A DNA stretch of 64,000 nucleotides from Achromobacter xylosoxidans. GTDB taxonomy: Bacteria > Pseudomonadota > Gammaproteobacteria > Burkholderiales > Burkholderiaceae_B. The stretch spans positions 248,001 through 312,000 of the forward strand of contig NZ_CP061008.1 in assembly GCF_014490035.1 (NCBI RefSeq), written 5' to 3'. Both the position numbers and the translations under genes were made by a program. Positions 1-7,467 of the stretch are shown piece after piece (the stretch's first letter is position 1; the number at the start of each line of letters is the position of its first letter). The notes beneath the pieces are model-generated. The model saw only the letters and a program-made list of their open reading frames with translations, was not told the origin of the DNA and ran no database searches.

Positions 1-26
1 TTTCTTGTACCGTCAGCGCCGGCTTC

Positions 27-776
27 CTAGGCGCTCTTCTTGATATTGGCAAGCCGGTGCAACTCGTCCACGTCAAGGATAGCCAGCCCGCCATAGTAGG
101 TTTCCAGCACGCCCGCGCGAGCTAGCCTCGCAAGCGCTGCATTGCAGCGTTGCCGCGAAATGCCGCACAGGCCGGCGATTTCTTCCTGGGAAACCTTCAG
201 GCGTCCGTTGGTGCCGGAATGCCTCTCCGCATTGAACTGCGCGGCGACGGCGCGCGCCACCGTGGTGTCGACGTCGAGCAGCACGTTGGACGTGAAGCTG
301 CTCATCAGCCAGTCCACGCGTTGCGCGAGATGCATCATCAGCGCCTTGGTGAACTCGATGTTGTTGTTCCAGAGACGTTCACAGGTCTCGCGCGGCAGAA
401 TCACGATCTGGCTGGGCCGCAGCGCGACCACCTCGTACTCGAACCGCTCGCGGCGGATCATGGTGGCTTCGCCGAACCAGCTGCCGGTGCTGAAGCCGGC
501 CAGAGACAGGGACTTGCCGTCCGCGCCCGGCGAGGACCATTTCACCAGCCCCTGCACCACGCCGTACCATCCCGGCGAGCGGCTGCCCGCGCGGAACAGG
601 AACTGGCCCGCGGCCAGCGTCACGACGCGCAATTCCGCGCGGATCAGGTCGCGCTCGAGTTCCGGCAAGCCCTTGTACCAAGGGACGACGTCGAGCATCT
701 TGTCCACCGCCCCTTGCGTGCGCCGCCGCCGCGCGCTCAGGGGTTCGTCGCCGGCGTCGGCAAGCCGTTCGCCCAT
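27..776 (-). CDS. Crp/Fnr-family transcriptional regulator
   Basis: 249-residue DNA-binding regulator. An N-terminal cyclic-nucleotide-binding-type beta-roll (roughly residues 25-145, with GQFLFRAGSRSPGWYGVVQG and GSWFGEATMI) is followed by a long helix and a C-terminal winged HTH (VSQEEIAGLCGISRQRCNAA). No FNR cysteine cluster is visible, so it is probably not an Fe-S oxygen sensor; the ligand is unknown. I chose the ATG at 776 because an AGGAGG Shine-Dalgarno lies just upstream; the frame stays open further upstream but without such a site. It diverges from the binding-protein gene at 917, which it may control (inference). Confidence 0.85.
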   Translation of the reverse strand: MGERLADAGDEPLSARRRRTQGAVDKMLDVVPWYKGLPELERDLIRAELRVVTLAAGQFLFRAGSRSPGWYGVVQGLVKWSSPGADGKSLSLAGFSTGSWFGEATMIRRERFEYEVVALRPSQIVILPRETCERLWNNNIEFTKALMMHLAQRVDWLMSSFTSNVLLDVDTTVARAVAAQFNAERHSGTNGRLKVSQEEIAGLCGISRQRCNAALARLARAGVLETYYGGLAILDVDELHRLANIKKSA

Positions 777-916
777 GTGTGCCTCCTTCGTAGCCGTTGT
801 GGTGCCGCTCAGGTAAACCCTAGGGTGCTTTGTCACCATGATGACTGTCCGCGGTCTGGGGCCGGCACCAGAATAGCCGAGGTCCCAGACGCCAAAACCC
901 ACAAGAGGAGACAAGC
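777..916. promoter_or_regulatory. Divergent promoter region, Crp-type regulator / binding protein
   Basis: 140 bp between two divergent start codons. It contains the inverted repeat GTCA-N6-TGAC at 832-845, a plausible site for the dimeric regulator encoded next door, but the match to a CRP or FNR consensus is poor. The Shine-Dalgarno of the rightward gene (GAGGAGA) is at about 904-910. Confidence 0.35.
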
Positions 917-2140
917 ATGTTGCCCATGCAAGGCATGATGTCCCGCAGCGCCCTGGCCTGCGGCCTGGCCGTGACGCTGCTGCACGCCCCTGCGGCCCAG
1001 GCGCAGATTTCAGACGATGTTATTCGAATCGGCTTCATCACCGACATGTCGGGCGTGTACTCGGGGCCGGACGGCCCGGGCGGCGCCGAGGCCATCAAGA
1101 TGGCGATCCAGGAGATGGGCGGCGAGATCAACGGCAAGAAGATCGAACTGCTGACGGCCGACCATCAGAACAAGGCGGACATTGCCTCGGCCAAGGCACG
1201 GGAATGGTTCGACCAGATGGGCCTGGACATGCTGATCGGCGGCACCAATTCCAGCACGGCATTGGCCATGTCCAAGGTTGCGGCCGACAAGAAGCGGCCC
1301 ATCATCGTGGTGGGCGCGGGCGCCCCGGCGCTGACCAACGAACAATGCACGCCCTACACGCTGAACTACGCCTACGATACCGTGGCACAGGCGCGCGGAA
1401 CGGGCGCGGCCGTGGTCAAGGCGGGCGGCAAGAGCTGGTACTTCCTGACGGCCGATTATGCCTTTGGCCACGCGCTGCAGGCGGACACGACCAAGGTGGT
1501 CCAGGCCGGCGGCGGCACGGTGGTCGGATCGGTCAAGCATCCGCTATCGGCCAGCGACTTTTCTTCGTTCCTGCTGCAGGCGCAAAGCAGCAAGGCGGAG
1601 ATCCTGGCCCTGGCGAACGCCGGCGCGGACGCCACCAACTCGATCAAGGCCGCCAATGAGTTCGGCATCACCAAGACCATGCGCCTGGCCGGCCTGATCA
1701 TGTTCATCAACGACATCCACGCCATGGGGCTGCCCGCCTCGCAAGGCATGTATCTGACGGACAGCTGGTACTGGAACGCATCGGACGAGACCCGCGCCTG
1801 GGCCCGCGCCTTCTTTGAAAAGCGCAAGGCCATGCCCTCCTCGCTGCAGGCGGCCGATTACTCCGCCGCGCTGCAATACCTGCGCGCGGTCAAGGCCACG
1901 GGTACGGATGACGCCGACCGCGTGCTGGCCTATCTGCGCGAGAACAAGCTGAACGACGTCTACATCAAGAACGGCGTAGTGCGGCCGGACGGCCGCGTCG
2001 TGCACGACATGTACTTGCTGCAGGTCAAGACGCCGGAACAGTCCAAGGAACCCTGGGACTACTTCAACGTCGTGCAGACCATCGACGGCAACCAGGCCTT
2101 CACCACCAAGGAAGAGAGCCGCTGCGCGCTCTGGAAGTGA
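917..2140 (+). CDS. ABC-type branched-chain amino-acid/amide substrate-binding protein
   Basis: 407-residue periplasmic binding protein of the LivK/type I fold. A signal peptide is clear (hydrophobic core about 11-24, AQA|Q cleavage near residue 29), followed by the typical start VIRIGFITDMSGVYSGPDG and the family segment GGTNSSTALAMSKVAADKKR. No permease or ATPase genes lie nearby, so this is an orphan receptor that must share a transporter or act otherwise. A GAGGAGA Shine-Dalgarno supports the ATG at 917. It is followed closely by a BKACE enzyme and an SDR, suggesting a small uptake-and-catabolism operon; the substrate is unknown. Confidence 0.85.
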   Translation: MLPMQGMMSRSALACGLAVTLLHAPAAQAQISDDVIRIGFITDMSGVYSGPDGPGGAEAIKMAIQEMGGEINGKKIELLTADHQNKADIASAKAREWFDQMGLDMLIGGTNSSTALAMSKVAADKKRPIIVVGAGAPALTNEQCTPYTLNYAYDTVAQARGTGAAVVKAGGKSWYFLTADYAFGHALQADTTKVVQAGGGTVVGSVKHPLSASDFSSFLLQAQSSKAEILALANAGADATNSIKAANEFGITKTMRLAGLIMFINDIHAMGLPASQGMYLTDSWYWNASDETRAWARAFFEKRKAMPSSLQAADYSAALQYLRAVKATGTDDADRVLAYLRENKLNDVYIKNGVVRPDGRVVHDMYLLQVKTPEQSKEPWDYFNVVQTIDGNQAFTTKEESRCALWK

Positions 2141-2145
2141 ACCTC

Positions 2146-3060
2146 ATGAGCAAACGCAAAGTCATCGTGACCATCGCCCCGACCGGGGGTATGGCATTCA
2201 AGAGCCAGAATCCGCACCTGCCCACGCAGCCGCTGGAGATCGCGGAGGACGTGTACCGCTGCTATAACGCGGGCGCCAGCGTGGTGGCGCTGCATGCGCG
2301 CCGTCCCGACGACCAGGCGACTTGCGACGCTTCGGTGTACCGGCAGATGAACCGGCTCATCCGCGACCGCTGCGACATCGTGTTGAACAATTCGACCGGC
2401 GGCGGCGTGCATGGCGACATGGTCAAGGAAACCTCTCCGGGAACGTGGGAGATCCTTTGGGAAGAACGGCTAAAGGGCATGGACGCCGGCGCCGAGATGT
2501 GCACGCTGGACGCCACGACCTTGAACCTGGCGTTCGGCGACCGCGAATACCTGATGAACACGCCGCTCACCAAGGCCCGCGAACTGGCCGCCGGCATGCA
2601 GGCGCGCGGCATCAAGCCCGAATGGGAGGTCTTCAGCCCCACGCACATCCTGCAGGATGCCACGACGCTGATCGAAGAGGGACTGGACGAAGGGCCGCAT
2701 TTCATCAACCTGGTCATGAACGTGCATCGCAACTTCCAGAACGCCATGCCATTCTCGGTGCGGAATTTGCAGATGATGGTGGACCTGCTGCCCAGGAACA
2801 GCATCTTCTGCGTCAGCGGCATCGGCCCCGCGCAGCTGGAGGCCAACATGGCCGCCCTGCTGCTGGGCGGCCATGCGCGGGTCGGCCTGGAGGACAACCT
2901 GTACTACCGCCACGGCGAACTGGCCACCAACGTCCAGCTGACCGAGCGCATCGTTCGCATCATCCGTGAAATGGACATGGAGCCCGCCACGCCCGCGGAG
3001 GCGCGCGAGATCCTGGGACTGCCGCTCAAAAGCGGCATCCGTCCCGAGTTTGCGCTCTGA
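2146..3060 (+). CDS. BKACE-family (DUF849) beta-keto acid cleavage enzyme
   Basis: 304-residue TIM-barrel enzyme. Known BKACE members condense a beta-keto acid with acetyl-CoA and split it to acetoacetate plus a new acyl-CoA (3-keto-5-aminohexanoate cleavage type). Family signatures: VIVTIAPTGGM at the N-terminus, INNSTGGG-like NNSTGGG, PEWEVFSPTHILQD, CVSGIGPAQLEAN and VGLEDNLYY. Where the family usually has an HxH zinc pair, this protein reads A48-L49-H50, so one metal ligand appears replaced. I prefer the ATG at 2146 (GGAAG upstream) to a GTG at 2137. It is only 12 bp upstream of the SDR gene and likely in its operon. The exact substrate cannot be read from sequence. Confidence 0.85.
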   Translation: MSKRKVIVTIAPTGGMAFKSQNPHLPTQPLEIAEDVYRCYNAGASVVALHARRPDDQATCDASVYRQMNRLIRDRCDIVLNNSTGGGVHGDMVKETSPGTWEILWEERLKGMDAGAEMCTLDATTLNLAFGDREYLMNTPLTKARELAAGMQARGIKPEWEVFSPTHILQDATTLIEEGLDEGPHFINLVMNVHRNFQNAMPFSVRNLQMMVDLLPRNSIFCVSGIGPAQLEANMAALLLGGHARVGLEDNLYYRHGELATNVQLTERIVRIIREMDMEPATPAEAREILGLPLKSGIRPEFAL

Positions 3061-3072
3061 ACAGGAACCGCC

Positions 3073-3849
3073 ATGAGCAATTCACTGCAAGGAAAACGCG
3101 TCCTCGTCACCGCGGGCGCGCAAGGAATAGGCCTGGCGATCGCGCGCAGGTTTCTGGAGGCGGGCGCCGAGGTGCACGTCTGCGACGTGGACGAAGCGGC
3201 GTGCAAGGCCGCTGCCGCCGCGCATCCGCGCCTGGGCGTCAGCGTGACGGACGTATCCAGCGAGGCGCAAGTCCAGGCCATGTTCGGCGAACTGGCGAAG
3301 AAATGGGGCAAGCTCGACGCGCTGGTCAACAATGCCGGCGTGGCCGGCCCGACCAACCGGCTGGAGGAAACCACGCTGGACGCCTGGCAGCGCACGCTGG
3401 ATGTCAATCTGACAGGAACCTTCCTGTGCGCACGCAGCGCCGTGCCGTTGCTGCGCGCGGCAGGCGGCGGGTCCATCGTCAACATCTCGTCCGTCGCGGG
3501 CAGGCTGGGCTTTTCGCTGCGCACGCCCTATAGCGCCAGCAAGTTCGGCCTGGCCGGCCTGACGCAGACCTGGGCCATGGAGCTGGGGCCTTCGAACATC
3601 CGCGTCAATTCCGTGCTGCCGGGCGTGGTGTCGGGCGACCGCGTTGAACGGGTCATTGCCGCCCGCGCCGCGGCTGGTGGCGTGAGCAACGACGCGATGC
3701 GCGAGCAGCTTGTGGACAAGGTGTCGTTGCGCCGCATGACCAGCCCGCAGGACGTGGCCAATCAGGTGGCCTACCTGTGCTCGGACGAAGGCGCCATCAT
3801 CAGCGGCCAGAGCATTTCCGTTTGCGGCAACGTGGAGTACCTGGGCTGA
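3073..3849 (+). CDS. SDR-family NAD(P)-dependent oxidoreductase
   Basis: 258-residue classical short-chain dehydrogenase. Visible features are the nucleotide-binding GAQGIGLAIARRF, the NNAG motif, the catalytic Ser in NISSVAG and the YSASK tyrosine-lysine pair. The C-terminal CGNVEYLG is typical of FabG-like catabolic dehydrogenases. Probable role: oxidising a hydroxy-acid or hydroxyacyl substrate to the keto form used by the BKACE enzyme encoded 12 bp upstream, or the reverse (inference). Confidence 0.85.
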   Translation: MSNSLQGKRVLVTAGAQGIGLAIARRFLEAGAEVHVCDVDEAACKAAAAAHPRLGVSVTDVSSEAQVQAMFGELAKKWGKLDALVNNAGVAGPTNRLEETTLDAWQRTLDVNLTGTFLCARSAVPLLRAAGGGSIVNISSVAGRLGFSLRTPYSASKFGLAGLTQTWAMELGPSNIRVNSVLPGVVSGDRVERVIAARAAAGGVSNDAMREQLVDKVSLRRMTSPQDVANQVAYLCSDEGAIISGQSISVCGNVEYLG

Positions 3850-4024
3850 GTTGCCGATGCCGATGCCGGTGTTCCACGCGCCGCGACGGTTCCAAAAAAC
3901 CTGAGCATCAGTTCGACCCAGGCGAATTGTTCGGCGCATCTGGAAGTTCTAGACTGGATTCGTACATGCACTGTGTACCGATGGCCGTCGCATAGCGGCT
4001 TTGCAGCGACGGCGGGAGGTCCTG

Positions 4025-5008
4025 ATGAATCAGGTCGAGACCTTTGCCACCATGCCGATGTGGGCGGGGTTCGTAGCCTTTGTGCTGGTCGTGCTGGCGC
4101 TGGATCTGTATGTGCTGGGCGGCCGGCATGCGCACCGCGTGCGGCCCCGTGAAGCCTTGTTCTGGGTGGGCGTCTGGATGGCGCTGGCGGCGTTGTTCGG
4201 CGCTCTGATGTGGTGGTATCTGGATGCCACCCTGGGGCGCGACATTGCGCACCGCAAGACACTGGAGTTCTACACCGGCTACCTGATCGAACTGTCCCTG
4301 TCCGTGGACAACATGTTCGTGTTCTCGCTCATCTTCGGCTACTTTGCGGTGCCGCTGGAATTGCAGCGCCGGGTGCTGCTGTACGGCGTGCTGGGCGCCA
4401 TCGTGATGCGAGTCGGCATGATCCTGGCGGGCGTCTGGCTGCTGTCGAAGTTCGACTGGCTGTTCTATGTGTTCGGCGTGCTGCTGGTGGCGACCGGCGC
4501 CAGGATGCTGGCCCGGGCGGACCATCAGCCGGACATTGCCCGCAATCCGCTGGTGCGCCTGTTGCGCTCGTCCATGCGCATCACCAAGGACTATCACGGC
4601 GAGTCGTTCTTCGTGCGCATCGGCGGCCTGCGGCATGCCACGCCCATGTTCGTCGTGCTGTTGATGATAGAGGCGAGCGACGTGGTGTTCGCGGTGGACA
4701 GCATTCCCGCCATCTTCGCCGTCACCACCGACCCGTTCCTGGTCTTCACCTCCAATATCTTCGCCATCATGGGCCTGCGGGCGCTGTACTTCCTGCTGGC
4801 CGACATGCGCGAGCGTTTCCGCTACCTCAAGCACGGACTTGCCGCGGTGCTCATCATCATCGGCGGCAAGATGCTGGCCGCGCCATGGTTCCATGTGCCG
4901 GTGCAGTGGTCGCTAGGGGCGGTAGGCCTTATCCTGCTGGCATCCGTGGGCGCCAGCCTGATCCTGCCCAGACGGGCCGCGGCCAGGGCCGCGCGCCATA
5001 AGGGATGA
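4025..5008 (+). CDS. TerC/Alx-family integral membrane protein
   Basis: 327-residue polytopic membrane protein of the TerC family, whose members are linked to manganese efflux or metal homeostasis and to tellurite resistance. Characteristic segments are ELSLSVDNMFVFSLIF and IEASDVVFAVDSIPAIFA, each carrying the membrane-embedded acidic residues of the family; about 8-9 hydrophobic segments. Start at 4025 is chosen because GGGAGG precedes it; an upstream in-frame start at 4001 lacks one. I looked for a yybP-ykoY manganese riboswitch in the 175-bp leader and saw none. A universal stress protein gene follows. Confidence 0.88.
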   Translation: MNQVETFATMPMWAGFVAFVLVVLALDLYVLGGRHAHRVRPREALFWVGVWMALAALFGALMWWYLDATLGRDIAHRKTLEFYTGYLIELSLSVDNMFVFSLIFGYFAVPLELQRRVLLYGVLGAIVMRVGMILAGVWLLSKFDWLFYVFGVLLVATGARMLARADHQPDIARNPLVRLLRSSMRITKDYHGESFFVRIGGLRHATPMFVVLLMIEASDVVFAVDSIPAIFAVTTDPFLVFTSNIFAIMGLRALYFLLADMRERFRYLKHGLAAVLIIIGGKMLAAPWFHVPVQWSLGAVGLILLASVGASLILPRRAAARAARHKG

Positions 5009-5031
5009 AGTCCACGAACCGGAGATCTGTC

Positions 5032-5451
5032 ATGAACACGATCATTCTTGCCACCGATGGGTCCAGCCATAGCGATGCCGCGGCGCGCTACCTGGTTGAG
5101 GGCCCTTTGCTGAACCGGGACTTCACGGTGCACGTATTGCATTGCGAGCCGGACGTGACGGGCGATGTCAAAGCCTTCATCGGCCAGGCCGACATCGACG
5201 CCTGGCACCACGAAGAGAGCGACAAGGCAATGAAGTCCGTGGTCGAAATCCTGCGCGCGGGCCAGGTTGGTTTCGAGTGCCACGAGCTTACCGGCCACAC
5301 GCCGGACAAGATCGTGGCGCATGCGATCAAGGTGGGCGCCACGGCCATCGTGATGGGGTCGCACCATCGGGCGCCGTTCCTGGACGCATTGCTGGGGTCG
5401 GTGTGCTCGCGGGTCATTGCCCACGCGCCTTGTCCGGTGCTGCTGGTCTGA
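5032..5451 (+). CDS. Universal stress protein (UspA family)
   Basis: 139-residue single-domain Usp. It begins with the hydrophobic strand NTIILATDGSSHSDAA and ends with VMGSHHRAPFLDALLGSV and HAPCPVLLV. The ATP-binding loop normally written G-2x-G-9x-G(S/T) is modified: GSHH stands where the second Gly is expected, while the distal LLGSV is kept, so nucleotide binding is uncertain. Preceded by GGAG; 23 bp after terC and probably cotranscribed with it. Confidence 0.88.
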   Translation: MNTIILATDGSSHSDAAARYLVEGPLLNRDFTVHVLHCEPDVTGDVKAFIGQADIDAWHHEESDKAMKSVVEILRAGQVGFECHELTGHTPDKIVAHAIKVGATAIVMGSHHRAPFLDALLGSVCSRVIAHAPCPVLLV

Positions 5452-5468
5452 GCATCGGCGGCCGATGC
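5452..5468. terminator. Hairpin between convergent genes
   Basis: Perfect inverted repeat GCATCGG-CGG-CCGATGC in the 18-bp gap between the stop codons of the stress-protein and J-domain genes. There is no U-tract, so its termination efficiency is uncertain. Confidence 0.4.
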
Positions 5469-5469
5469 G

Positions 5470-6525
5470 CTAGCAGGTGAGCTTGAGCTGATAGCTGCCA
5501 TCGGCGCCGCGGGCCAGGCGAACCCGGTCGAAGCGATAGTTGCGTCCCTTGAACGCATAGGTCGCGTCGGTCTCGTCGTCGTCGCGGCCCTGCCAGACTA
5601 TCTTCCGGTCCAGCGATTCGGCGTAGTAGTAGAAGATGGTATTGGTGGATTCGATCAATCCCAGGTCGCCGCGCAGGCCGGTGGAACTGTTGGCTTCCAC
5701 GTTCCACCAGCCTTCGGTGCGCCATTCGCCTCCGTCGGGTAGATAGTGCACCGCGAATCTCAAGTCGCGGCCGCAGGCGTTCTCGATCTGGAGGGATGCG
5801 GGCTTGGCCGGCGCAGGCTTCTTGCTGTCCGGCTTGGCGGCCTGAAGCTGGTCTTGCCGTTCATTCCAGCCCATGCCGTAATAGGCTAGCAGGCCGCCGA
5901 TTGCCAATACGGCCGAGACGCCGATGACCACCTGCCGCACGGTCTTCTGCCGCATGTGTTCCGTGTACCGCTGCTCCAGAATCCGCGTCTCGTGCTGTTG
6001 CAGCAGTTGATCGCGGTGTTTTTTCCTGGCCGAGGTCGTCACCGCGGATGCCCCGGCCAGCAGCAGCAGCAGGGTGAGGTAGCGGTATTTCATCAGCAGG
6101 CTGGCCAGCGATGGAACGAGGTTGGCGGCCAAGCCCAACGCCATGGCGCAGCCGATAAAGGCCAGCGGCCATATCCAGAAATTGCGTCCCTTGGCGATTT
6201 CGGTGGCGTAATAGTCGCGCAGCGTATCGGTGGATCCGGAATCCGGCGGGGCTTTCCCGTTCGTCCCGCTGCCGTTGCCGCCGGGCGCGCCAGCGGCGCG
6301 TTGCTCGGCGATCCACGCGTCATGCTCTTGACGCCGTTTCGGATCGGAAAGCACTGCGTAGGCCTCGTTCAGGCGCGCCATGACGCGCTTTGCTTCCTCG
6401 GGTTTGTCAGGATTCTTGTCCGGATGCCACTTTTGCGAGAGATAACGGTATGCGCCGCGGATGACTTCATCGCTGGCGTTTTCCGAAACTTGGAGCGTGT
6501 CGTAATGGGTATGTAAGCCAGCCAT
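5470..6525 (-). CDS. Membrane-anchored J-domain protein with DUF1036-like C-terminus
   Basis: 351 residues. An N-terminal J domain (about 6-72) with the HPD motif at 34-36 predicts stimulation of a DnaK-type chaperone. Three hydrophobic segments follow (about 116-138, 148-163, 198-216), separated by a charged stretch. The C-terminal part (about 245-351) has IENACGRDLRFAVHYLPDGG, EGWW and a terminal Cys and resembles DUF1036, a family named only by sequence. Start at the ATG at 6525, where the J domain begins; the Shine-Dalgarno is weak. The domain combination suggests a co-chaperone tethered at the inner membrane. It diverges from the spermidine-synthase-like gene. Confidence 0.75.
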   Translation of the reverse strand: MAGLHTHYDTLQVSENASDEVIRGAYRYLSQKWHPDKNPDKPEEAKRVMARLNEAYAVLSDPKRRQEHDAWIAEQRAAGAPGGNGSGTNGKAPPDSGSTDTLRDYYATEIAKGRNFWIWPLAFIGCAMALGLAANLVPSLASLLMKYRYLTLLLLLAGASAVTTSARKKHRDQLLQQHETRILEQRYTEHMRQKTVRQVVIGVSAVLAIGGLLAYYGMGWNERQDQLQAAKPDSKKPAPAKPASLQIENACGRDLRFAVHYLPDGGEWRTEGWWNVEANSSTGLRGDLGLIESTNTIFYYYAESLDRKIVWQGRDDDETDATYAFKGRNYRFDRVRLARGADGSYQLKLTC

Positions 6526-6683
6526 TGCCTTGGGTCCGCGTTCCGAAGCCGGGCGCTCAGCTTCCTGCACGGCGAGCTTACGCTGCAATCATGGGCGTCG
6601 GTATCAGCCAAAGAGACTACATCGCCAGGTGGGTACACGGCGCAATGGTATCTTTCCCATTTTCCTGCACGCCACCCCGTTTC

Positions 6684-7463
6684 ATGCCCGACGACGCCCA
6701 AACCTCCTCAGATTTCTCGCCCGCTGAGCCGCAAGCGGCACTTCCGCGGCCCTTTGTCCAGAACTCGGGCACTCGCCGCACCCTGCATTTCACTCAGCAG
6801 GAAATCCAGAGCAGCATGTCCACCCTCAACCCCGATGCGCTCGAGCTGGAGTACACGCGGATGATGATGGGCTTCGTGCTTTTCAACCCGGCTCCCGCCC
6901 GCATCCTGATGGTGGGTCTGGGCGGCGGCTCGCTGCCCAAGTTCTGCCATCGCTATCTGGCGGACAGCGCTGTCGACGTGGTGGAAATCGATCCGGCAGT
7001 CATTGCCCTGCGCGAAGCCTTCATGGTGCCGCGCGACGACGACCGCTTCCGCGTGCTTCAGGCCGACGCGGCCGACCATATGCGGGGCCTGTCGGACCAT
7101 GCGGACGTGATCCTGCTGGACGGGTTCGGCATCGGCGGGATTCCGGGTCCGCTGTGCTCGGCGGAGTTCTACGCCGATTGTTTCCGCGCCCTGCGTAAGA
7201 ACGGCATCCTGGTGATCAACTTCCACGTCAATCACCCGGATCATCACGAATACATGGACCGGGTGCGCGCCTCGTTCGGTTCGTCCATGTTCGAGGTGGT
7301 GGATGACGACATGACCAACAGCATCGTGTTCGCCTGCAAGGGCGATCTGCTGGACGATCCCGCCGCAGCCGAGCTGCGCCGGCCGGCGTCCATGCCCAAG
7401 GACGCCTGGCGCCAGTTGATGCCGACGATGAAGGTGATCGGCGCGACGCTGGTGCTGAGATAG
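6684..7463 (+). CDS. Spermidine synthase-like protein
   Basis: 259-residue Rossmann-fold protein of the spermidine/spermine synthase superfamily. Seen: the dinucleotide-type loop ILMVGLGGGSLPKF, the acidic VVEIDPAVI ending strand 2, VLQADAADHM and the VILLDGFG segment in the position of the catalytic Asp region. Many bacterial stand-alone members of this type have no proven polyamine activity, so the substrate is open. The start is uncertain: ATG 6684 is used, ATG 6648 is also possible; neither has a strong Shine-Dalgarno. Confidence 0.75.
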   Translation: MPDDAQTSSDFSPAEPQAALPRPFVQNSGTRRTLHFTQQEIQSSMSTLNPDALELEYTRMMMGFVLFNPAPARILMVGLGGGSLPKFCHRYLADSAVDVVEIDPAVIALREAFMVPRDDDRFRVLQADAADHMRGLSDHADVILLDGFGIGGIPGPLCSAEFYADCFRALRKNGILVINFHVNHPDHHEYMDRVRASFGSSMFEVVDDDMTNSIVFACKGDLLDDPAAAELRRPASMPKDAWRQLMPTMKVIGATLVLR

Positions 7464-7467
7464 CGCC

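Noticed and set aside
3850..4024. Possible yybP-ykoY manganese riboswitch in front of the terC-family gene
   Set aside because: I looked for the conserved paired loops of that aptamer in the 175-bp leader and did not see them.
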